Assembly (NCBI GenBank): GCA_027482795.1
Contig: JAIXVS010000066.1
Location: 1 to 6,541, forward strand
DNA: 6,541 nucleotides
Direction: 5' to 3'
Source: Rhodobacter sp.
Lineage (GTDB): Bacteria > Pseudomonadota > Alphaproteobacteria > Rhodobacterales > Rhodobacteraceae
Shown: in pieces, positions 1 through 4,525 of the stretch
Layout: every line of letters begins with the position of its first letter
Numbering within the stretch: position 1 is the stretch's first letter
Made by a program: the position numbers and the translations under genes
Notes under the pieces: generated by a model
Told to the model about the DNA's origin: nothing
Seen by the model: only the letters and a program-made list of their open reading frames with translations
The model's database searches: none

Positions 1-733
1 AAATCAGCGGCTTGCCCGCCGCCACGCAGGCGGCGTTGACCAGATAGCGGGTGGCCATATTGTCAGACCCGTCAAGGATCAGGTCGTATTCGCCGATCAG
101 GGATTGCGACTGCGCATCCATACGTCGGTGATAGGGCAGCACGGCGACATAGGGGTTTTGCGCGTTCAGGGTCTCTTTGGCCGATTGCACCTTTGGCAGG
201 CCCACGGCATCCGCTATATGAATCACTTGACGGCCAAGGTTGCTATCCTCGACCACATCATCATCGATCACGCCAATCGTGCCCACGCCAGCGGCGGCCA
301 AATACATCAGCGCGGGCGATCCCAGACCGCCTGCGCCAATCACCAAAACACGCGCCGCTTTCAGCCGCGCCTGCCCCGCGCCGCCAATTTCGCGCAGCAG
401 GATATGGCGGGAATAGCGGTTAATTTCGCCCGCTGCAAAGGGGCCAGATGGGGTGCCAGATTGCAGGGCAGGTGGCAGGGGGGCTGCGCGTTTGCGAAGC
501 GCGGCAAGCCCCGCGCGGTAGGCCAGCACCAGCGCGGCCACAACTCCAATTGCCCCCCAAGTCCGCGCATCCCCGCCAATGCTGGCGCGCAGCGCGGCAC
601 CATCGGGCAGGGTCAGATGGACCAGCACCGCCCCCGCCCAAAGCAGCGCAATCGCGCCCCAGCGCATAGGCTTTGGGGTGGATAAAGCCCAGCCCAAAAC
701 CCACAGCCCGATGGCAAGGACAAAAACAATCAT
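1..733 (-). CDS. moeB: MoeB/ThiF/HesA-family E1-like adenylyltransferase with hydrophobic N-terminal extension (C-terminus cut by window edge)
   Basis: The frame is open from an ATG at 733 to the left edge, giving 244 visible residues; the C-terminal part lies outside. Family members activate the C-terminal glycine of a ubiquitin-like sulfur carrier (MoaD or ThiS) by adenylation, in molybdopterin or thiamine synthesis. The E1-like domain begins near residue 103 (EINRYSRHILL). It continues with the nucleotide-binding loop GAGGLGSP (133-140), an acidic stretch DDD at 157-159, SNLGRQ (164-169), Lys181 in GLPKV and DGSDN (221-225); these match the ATP-binding residues known from MoeB. Residues 1-100 are not part of a classical MoeB. 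They hold three hydrophobic stretches, roughly 2-18, 25-43 and 58-78, followed by a proline-rich linker, so membrane attachment is inferred. The start overlaps the dut stop as ATGA, implying translational coupling. Whether the partner is MoaD or ThiS cannot be told, and the zinc-cysteine region is outside the window. The family call is firm; the symbol is provisional. Confidence 0.88.
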   Translation of the reverse strand, partial: MIVFVLAIGLWVLGWALSTPKPMRWGAIALLWAGAVLVHLTLPDGAALRASIGGDARTWGAIGVVAALVLAYRAGLAALRKRAAPLPPALQSGTPSGPFAAGEINRYSRHILLREIGGAGQARLKAARVLVIGAGGLGSPALMYLAAAGVGTIGVIDDDVVEDSNLGRQVIHIADAVGLPKVQSAKETLNAQNPYVAVLPYHRRMDAQSQSLIGEYDLILDGSDNMATRYLVNAACVAAGKPLI

Positions 734-1197
734 CTGCGCCCAGTCGATCCAAACCCGCCCGCCCCGCGCGCGGTATCGGTTAGCGCATCCACCACCACAA
801 ACTGAGCCTGCACCACGGGGGCGATGACGGCTTGGGCAATCCGTTCGCCATGCTGCACGGTATAGGGGGCAGCGCCAAAGTTAATCAGGGCCACGCCTAA
901 GGGGCCGCGATAATCGCTGTCGATTGTGCCAGGCGTATTGGGCAGCGATAGCCCATGTTTCAGGGCCAAACCCGAACGCGGGCGGATTTGCATTTCGTAC
1001 CCCGCAGGGATTTGCGCGCGCAGGCCCGTGGGGATAACCGCCCGCGCCATCGGGGCAAGGGTGATGCCAGCCGCGCGCTGATCCATCGGCAGATTGGCGC
1101 AAATATCCGCCCCCGCTGCGCCTGCGGTTTGATAAGCGGGCAGGCCCAGCGCGGTATCGGCCCAATCTTCCCAAACCATCAAAACCTGCACTGTCAT
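730..1197 (-). CDS. dut: Deoxyuridine 5'-triphosphate nucleotidohydrolase (dUTPase), trimeric type
   Basis: This cytosolic enzyme hydrolyses dUTP to dUMP and pyrophosphate, keeping uracil out of DNA and supplying dUMP for dTMP synthesis. All five motifs of the homotrimeric family are present in order in 155 residues: AGADICAN (28-35), PRSGLALKHG (73-82), GTIDSDYRG (90-98, with the catalytic Asp at about 93), GERIAQ (117-122) and the glycine-rich C-terminal arm RGAGGFGSTGR (144-154) that closes over the bound nucleotide. Length is normal for the family, so the gene looks intact. The ATG at 1197 sits inside the end of coaBC (ATGA, 4-bp overlap) and there is no strong ribosome binding site, so translation is probably coupled to coaBC. 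Its stop overlaps the start of the moeB-like gene in the same way. The dfp-dut pairing is widespread in Proteobacteria and supports the call. Confidence 0.97.
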   Translation of the reverse strand: MTVQVLMVWEDWADTALGLPAYQTAGAAGADICANLPMDQRAAGITLAPMARAVIPTGLRAQIPAGYEMQIRPRSGLALKHGLSLPNTPGTIDSDYRGPLGVALINFGAAPYTVQHGERIAQAVIAPVVQAQFVVVDALTDTARGAGGFGSTGRR

Positions 1198-2387
1198 GTT
1201 GCGCCCAAGGCTGCTGCAATGCGGGTGGCAAGGCGGGCTGCAACCTGATCCTTACCCATGCGCGGCCATTCCTCGGCCCCTGCATCTGTGACCAGCGTCA
1301 CCGCATTCTCGCTTCCGCCCATAATCCCTGTGCTGGGCGAGACATCGTTGGCCACAATCCAATCGCAGCCTTTGCGCAGGCGCTTTTGCGCGGCATATTC
1401 GGCCAGGTTCTGTGTTTCGGCGGCAAAACCCACCACCAAAGCGGGGCGGTTTGCACCTTTTGATATAGACGCCAAAATATCGGGGTTCTCAGTAAATTCC
1501 AAAATGGGCAAGCCGCTGGCGGTTTTCTTGATCTTTTGATCGGACGCGTTCGATACATGCCAATCGGCGACAGCGGCGGCCATCACCGCCGCATCGGCGG
1601 GCAGGGCGGCCATCACCGCCGCATGCATCTGCTGCGCCGTTTCAACGCGCACCACCTGCACGCCGCTTGGCGGGGGCACGCTCGCGGGGCCTGTCACGAA
1701 AGTCACCCTAGCCCCCAAATCGCGCAAGGCCGCCGCAATCGCCGCCCCTTGCGCGCCCGAGGATCGGTTGGCGATAAAGCGCACGGGGTCGATAGGCTCG
1801 TGCGTAGGGCCAGAGGTGACGATGATATGTTTGCCTGCCAGCGGCCCACCCATCAGCCGCGCCGTGATCGCCGCCATAATCTCGTCTGGTTCGGCCATAC
1901 GGCCAAGGCCAAACTCGCCGCAGGCCATATCGCCGCTGTTCGGGCCAACAAAATGAATACCATCACCGCGCAGGGTGGCCAAATTGCGCTGGGTTGCTGC
2001 GTGGTGCCACATCCGCACATTCATCGCAGGGGCCAGCAGCACGGGCGTGTCAGTTGCCAGCAGCAAGGTTGATGCCAAATCATCCGCCCGCCCACCTGCC
2101 ATTTTCGCCATCAGATCGGCGGTCGCGGGGGCAACCACGATCAAATCGGCACTGCGGGATAGTTCGATATGGCCCATCTCGGCCTCTTCGCCCAAGTCAA
2201 ACAGCGCGCGGTGCACCTTATGCCCTGCAAGGGCGGCCACGGATAGGGGGGTTACAAATTCCTCGCCCGCGCGGGTTAGAACTGGGGTCACCGCCATGCC
2301 AGCCCCGCGCAACAGGCGGATCAGGAGCAGCGATTTATAGGCAGAAATCCCGCCGCCAATAATCAGCAAAACCCGTTTTTGATCCAT
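1194..2387 (-). CDS. coaBC: Bifunctional phosphopantothenoylcysteine decarboxylase / phosphopantothenate-cysteine ligase
   Basis: This 397-residue bifunctional enzyme carries out two consecutive steps of coenzyme A synthesis: ligation of cysteine to 4'-phosphopantothenate (CoaB) and FMN-dependent decarboxylation to 4'-phosphopantetheine (CoaC). The N-terminal flavoprotein domain (about 1-180) has GGGISAYK (11-18), catalytic His73 in GHIEL, PAMN with Asn123 (120-123) and ACGE with Cys156 (155-158), matching the His, Asn and Cys needed for decarboxylation. The C-terminal ligase domain (about 185-397) has GPTHEPIDPVRFIANRSSG (193-211, with Asn207), AAVADW (271-276), KIKK (285-288), NPDI (301-304) and GFAAET (320-325). 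The ATG at 2387 is preceded by AGGG at 2396-2399 with 8-bp spacing. The gene lies 60 bp downstream of rpoH and overlaps dut by 4 bp. It may be transcribed from the rpoH promoter or from one in or near the 60-bp gap; I see no clear one. All active-site residues look intact. Confidence 0.97.
   Translation of the reverse strand: MDQKRVLLIIGGGISAYKSLLLIRLLRGAGMAVTPVLTRAGEEFVTPLSVAALAGHKVHRALFDLGEEAEMGHIELSRSADLIVVAPATADLMAKMAGGRADDLASTLLLATDTPVLLAPAMNVRMWHHAATQRNLATLRGDGIHFVGPNSGDMACGEFGLGRMAEPDEIMAAITARLMGGPLAGKHIIVTSGPTHEPIDPVRFIANRSSGAQGAAIAAALRDLGARVTFVTGPASVPPPSGVQVVRVETAQQMHAAVMAALPADAAVMAAAVADWHVSNASDQKIKKTASGLPILEFTENPDILASISKGANRPALVVGFAAETQNLAEYAAQKRLRKGCDWIVANDVSPSTGIMGGSENAVTLVTDAGAEEWPRMGKDQVAARLATRIAAALGAT
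1575..1624. repeat. Two exact 20-bp direct repeats, 30-bp period, inside coaBC
   Basis: The unit ggcggccatcaccgccgcat occurs at 1575-1594 and again at 1605-1624. It encodes the twice-repeated AAVMAA around the start of the ligase motif AAVADW. The E. coli protein, as I recall it, has nearly the same spacing here, so this is not an obvious insertion. It may be compositional or a local gene-conversion event. Confidence 0.8.
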
Positions 2388-2405
2388 CGTGTTTACCCTG
2401 CCGCC

Positions 2406-2438
2406 TTTGCCATAGGTCTAGGCGCAGCGCGCGGCAAA
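2406..2438. repeat. Weak inverted repeat in the rpoH-coaBC gap
   Basis: TTTGCC (2406-2411) and GGCAAA (2433-2438) are perfect 6-bp complements separated by 21 bases, in the 60-bp gap between rpoH and coaBC. There is no U-rich tail in either direction and the loop is long. It could slow transcription or stabilise an mRNA end, but it is not a convincing terminator, so co-transcription of rpoH with coaBC remains plausible. Confidence 0.3.
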
Positions 2439-2447
2439 CTCAACTGC

Positions 2448-3323
2448 CTAAAGCAAAGCGATCACTTCGGGCGCGTTCCCCTCTAGGTGGCGGCGCAGTT
2501 TGGCATAGGCTGCGGCCTCTAGCTGGCGGATACGTTCTTTGGACAGGCCCAGTTCTGCGCCCAAAGATTCCAGCGTGCGCGGCTCTTCTATCAAGCGGCG
2601 CTGGGCCACGATGTGCCTCTCGCGCGCGGACAATCCCGCCAAGGCATCGGCCAACCAGCCGCGCAGGCGGGCTTGATCATGGGCATATTCCACCTGTTCG
2701 GCAGCGCCTGGCCCGTCATCTTCCAAAACGTCAATCCATTCGCGCCCGTCTTCATCGCTGGCTTGGGTCGCATTCAGCGAGGCATCAGACCCCGCAAGCC
2801 GCCCTTCCATCATGGCAACTTCGGTCATCGACACGCCGATCTCCATCGCGACCTTTTCGCGCAACTGATGCTGGTCCAGCGTCATGCCCAAGGCTTCCGC
2901 CTCGCGCGCCAATTTGGCCTGAACGCGTTTTAGGTTAAAAAACAAAGCCTTCTGCGCCGAAGTTGAACCCGTGCGCACCATCGACCAATTGCGCATCACG
3001 TAATCTTGGATGCTCGCCTTAATCCACCACACGGCATAAGTCGAAAAGCGAACCCCGCGATCAGGGTCGAACTTTTCGGCGGCTTTCATTAGGCCAAGGC
3101 TGGCCTCTTGGATCAGATCATTCATCGGCGCGCCATAGCGGCGGAATTTCGACGCCATCGAAATCGCCAGCCGCATATAGGCGGTGATCAGGCGATGCAG
3201 GGCTTGCTCGTCGCGCTGGTCGCGCCACGCATAGGCAAGGCGCAGTTCGGTTTCGGCATCCAGCAGTTCAGCGCGGCGCGCCGCGCGGGGCAGGATTTGG
3301 TCGGTATAGCCGTCAAGTGCCAT
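2448..3323 (-). CDS. rpoH2: RNA polymerase sigma factor of the RpoH (sigma-32) family, RpoHII type
   Basis: This 291-residue protein is an alternative sigma factor that directs RNA polymerase to stress promoters. Region 2 is clear: DLIQEASLGLMKA (69-81), then FDPDRGVRFSTYAVWWIK (85-102) and QDYVMRNW (106-113), which contact the -10 element and melt DNA. The RpoH box QKALFFNLKR (124-133) distinguishes this family from other group 3 sigmas. Region 4.2 carries the helix-turn-helix TLESLGAELGLSKERIRQLE (250-269) for -35 recognition. The N-terminus MALDGYTD and overall sequence resemble the RpoHII paralogue of Rhodobacteraceae, which in Rhodobacter sphaeroides is transcribed by sigma-E and mediates the singlet-oxygen response; this subtype call rests on memory of the family. 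The ATG at 3323 has a strong AGGGGG at 3331-3336, 7 bp upstream. A candidate sigma-E promoter lies about 50-75 bp upstream. The gene heads the leftward coaBC-dut-moeB series. Confidence 0.93.
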   Translation of the reverse strand: MALDGYTDQILPRAARRAELLDAETELRLAYAWRDQRDEQALHRLITAYMRLAISMASKFRRYGAPMNDLIQEASLGLMKAAEKFDPDRGVRFSTYAVWWIKASIQDYVMRNWSMVRTGSTSAQKALFFNLKRVQAKLAREAEALGMTLDQHQLREKVAMEIGVSMTEVAMMEGRLAGSDASLNATQASDEDGREWIDVLEDDGPGAAEQVEYAHDQARLRGWLADALAGLSARERHIVAQRRLIEEPRTLESLGAELGLSKERIRQLEAAAYAKLRRHLEGNAPEVIALL

Positions 3324-3369
3324 GGTCTAACCCCCTGATATTGGGCTGGTATGCCGCCCTGATTTGCAA

Positions 3370-3399
3370 GGTATACGCAGGGGAAATTTGCTTGGATCA
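3370..3399 (-). promoter_or_regulatory. Candidate sigma-E (RpoE/ChrR type) promoter for rpoH
   Basis: Read on the minus strand, TGATCC (3399-3394) is followed after 18 bases by TATACC (3375-3370). TGATCC is the -35 element known for the Rhodobacter sphaeroides sigma-E regulon, of which rpoHII is a core member. The -10 placement is less certain because ECF -10 elements are loose. A start near 3363 would give a leader of about 40 bases ending in the strong rpoH ribosome binding site. The -35 and the context are seen; use by sigma-E is inferred. Confidence 0.6.
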
Positions 3400-3416
3400 C
3401 CCGTGTTAGCGTGGGG

Positions 3417-3443
3417 CGTGAAAATTCATCTAATTTCTTCACG
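3417..3443. repeat. Inverted repeat CGTGAA-N15-TTCACG in the rpoH/GST divergent region
   Basis: Perfect 6-bp arms at 3417-3422 and 3438-3443 flank an AT-rich 15-base centre. It lies 18 bp upstream of the candidate rpoH -35 element and about 85 bp upstream of the GST start, where an operator for either gene could sit. No regulator family can be named from the sequence, and a repeat of this size can arise by chance. Confidence 0.35.
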
Positions 3444-3488
3444 TTTTGTGATGACCGCCCCCACAAAGCAGCATTGGCGTTGCCGCCC

Positions 3489-3515
3489 CGTGTTTGTTAG
3501 GCAGGGAAAAACACG
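3489..3515 (+). repeat. Leader inverted repeat CGTGTTT-N13-AAACACG before GST
   Basis: Perfect 7-bp arms at 3489-3495 and 3509-3515 could form a hairpin in the GST mRNA leader, ending three bases before the ribosome binding site at 3519-3523. It could affect translation initiation or be a DNA operator. No function is known. Confidence 0.4.
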
Positions 3516-3518
3516 TGC

Positions 3519-3523
3519 GGAGG
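3519..3523 (+). promoter_or_regulatory. Ribosome binding site that fixes the GST start
   Basis: GGAGG lies 5 bases before the ATG at 3529. The open frame continues upstream to an ATG at 3364, but the upstream ATG and GTG codons lack such a site, and homology to the GST fold starts at 3529. Confidence 0.75.
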
Positions 3524-3528
3524 TTGCA

Positions 3529-4434
3529 ATGTCTTATACCCTTATCATCGGTGATCGCAGCTATTCCAGCTGGTCACTGCGCGGCTGGCTGCTGTTTGAT
3601 GCCTTTGGTATTGCGGTGAAAACTCAAAAAGCGCGCCTTTATACCGACGAATTGGCGACTATGCTCGCCCCCTATGCCCCCGCCCGCACGGCCCCAACGC
3701 TGGTCTGCGAGGATGGGACAGTTGTCTTCGAATCTTTGGCAATTGCCGAGGAATTGGCCAGCCGCCACACGTCGGCAGGCATTTGGCCAACTGACCCCCG
3801 CGCCCGCGCCACCGCCCGCGTTTTGGCCAGTGAAATGCACGCAGGCTTTACCGCCCTGCGCAGCCATTGCCCCATGAACCTGCGCGCCAGCTATACGGAT
3901 TGCGCCCCGACAGATGCTGTCTTGGCCGATCTGGCCCGATTGCAAACAATTTGGGATTGGGGGCGGCAGCAATCGGGCAGCACAGTTTCGAGTAGTGCGG
4001 GGCCGTGGCTGTGCGGTGATTATTCGGCGGCTGATGTGTTCTTTGCCCCTGTGGCGGCCCGCATTGCGGGCTATAACCTGCCCGTGGGGGATAGCGCCCG
4101 CGATTATGTGAACGCGCACCTTTCGCACCCATCGTTTCGCCGTTGGCGCGCGATGGGGCTGGCGGATGGCGCGGATCAAGAGTTTTACCGCCGCGATTAT
4201 CCGCAGCGCCCTTGGCCTGGCCCGCAGGTTTTGGCGGCGACAGCGGTATCAGACGCCGATTTCGCGGCCAATCCCGCCACAGTAAACGCCGCCTGTCCCT
4301 ATTCGGGCAAACCTGTGACCCATGCCATGGAACTGGGCGGGGCGCGCTATGGCTTTTGCAACGCCTTTTGCCGCGATAAAACCGTCGCAGACGCCGAAGC
4401 TTGGCCAAAGTTTATGGAAATTTACCAATCGTAA
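3529..4434 (+). CDS. Glutathione S-transferase family protein with YHS-like cysteine-containing C-terminal tail
   Basis: The chosen start gives 301 residues, longer than the usual 200-230 of a GST. The N-terminal thioredoxin-fold domain (about 1-80) starts with LIIGDRSYSSWSLRGWLL, whose serine cluster and following Arg are typical of bacterial GSTs with a catalytic serine. It also has the cis-proline motif APTLV (55-59) and the glutathione-binding Glu68-Ser69 in FESLAIAEEL. The helical C-terminal domain includes WLCGDYSAADVFFAPV (160-175) with the usual S-x2-D N-capping box. After about residue 230 comes a linker and then a tail (256-296) with Cys256-Pro-Tyr-Ser-Gly-Lys-Pro-Val, then FCNAFC (Cys277, Cys281) and AWPKF. 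The pattern resembles the YHS/TRASH metal-binding fold but with Ser259 where a second Cys would be expected. The likely role is glutathione conjugation or thiol chemistry in the cytoplasm; the substrate is unknown. It is divergent from rpoH and near gshB. The family is sure; the tail's function is unknown. Confidence 0.9.
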   Translation: MSYTLIIGDRSYSSWSLRGWLLFDAFGIAVKTQKARLYTDELATMLAPYAPARTAPTLVCEDGTVVFESLAIAEELASRHTSAGIWPTDPRARATARVLASEMHAGFTALRSHCPMNLRASYTDCAPTDAVLADLARLQTIWDWGRQQSGSTVSSSAGPWLCGDYSAADVFFAPVAARIAGYNLPVGDSARDYVNAHLSHPSFRRWRAMGLADGADQEFYRRDYPQRPWPGPQVLAATAVSDADFAANPATVNAACPYSGKPVTHAMELGGARYGFCNAFCRDKTVADAEAWPKFMEIYQS

Positions 4435-4440
4435 ACGATT
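4427..4440. repeat. Small palindrome AATCG-TAAA-CGATT over the GST stop codon
   Basis: Perfect 5-bp arms flank a 4-base loop that contains the TAA stop at 4432-4434. It lacks the GC content and U-tract of an intrinsic terminator. It may be incidental or a minor 3'-end hairpin. Confidence 0.3.
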
Positions 4441-4452
4441 CGCCCCTATTCG

Positions 4453-4466
4453 TTAACCAAGGTTAA
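4453..4466. promoter_or_regulatory. TTAACC-AA-GGTTAA palindrome, candidate CtrA-like site upstream of comM
   Basis: A perfect 6+2+6 inverted repeat lies 59 bp before the comM ATG. CtrA of alphaproteobacteria binds TTAA-N7-TTAA; here the TTAA halves are 6 bases apart, one short of the consensus. In Rhodobacter capsulatus, recipient capability for gene transfer agent DNA, which requires ComM, depends on CtrA. The palindrome is seen; CtrA binding is inferred and the spacing argues for caution. Confidence 0.4.
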
Positions 4467-4467
4467 G

Positions 4468-4507
4468 GCGTTTTGCGTTTTCAAAGGTCGATGGAATCGC
4501 AAAACGC
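4468..4507 (+). repeat. Perfect 10-bp inverted repeat between GST and comM
   Basis: GCGTTTTGCG (4468-4477) and CGCAAAACGC (4498-4507) are exact reverse complements with a 20-base loop. The right arm ends 3 bases before the comM ribosome binding site. There is no U-tract after it, so a classical terminator for GST is unlikely. It may be a leader hairpin of the comM mRNA or a protein-binding site. The left arm also forms a short direct repeat, GCGTTTT twice, at 4468-4481. Confidence 0.55.
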
Positions 4508-4510
4508 TGT

Positions 4511-4516
4511 AGGGAG
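4511..4516 (+). promoter_or_regulatory. Ribosome binding site that fixes the comM start
   Basis: AGGGAG lies 9 bases before the ATG at 4526. An in-frame TTG at 4517 directly abuts the site and cannot use it, so the ATG is preferred. Confidence 0.75.
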
Positions 4517-4525
4517 TTGGGTGTA

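Noticed and set aside
104..685. Plus-strand open frame of 193 codons
   Set aside because: It is antisense to the moeB-like gene, low in complexity, rich in Arg, His and Gln, and has no recognisable motif; it is a GC-rich shadow.
1536..2072. Plus-strand open frame of 178 codons opposite coaBC
   Set aside because: Full length antisense to a well supported enzyme gene, with Arg/His-rich composition typical of shadow frames.
2406..2438. Intrinsic terminator between rpoH and coaBC
   Set aside because: Only a 6-bp stem with a 21-base loop and no U-tract; kept only as a weak repeat.
3364..3528. Longer GST reading frame starting at an ATG at 3364 (55 extra residues)
   Set aside because: The extra residues match nothing expected of a GST, run through the divergent promoter region, and lack a ribosome binding site, whereas GGAGG precedes the ATG at 3529.
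3848..4408. Minus-strand open frame of 186 codons opposite GST
   Set aside because: Composition is Arg/Pro-rich with no domain, and the plus strand encodes a clear GST.
4517..4525. TTG at 4517 as the comM start
   Set aside because: AGGGAG directly abuts this TTG, leaving no spacing; the ATG at 4526 is 9 bases away and gives the usual family N-terminus.
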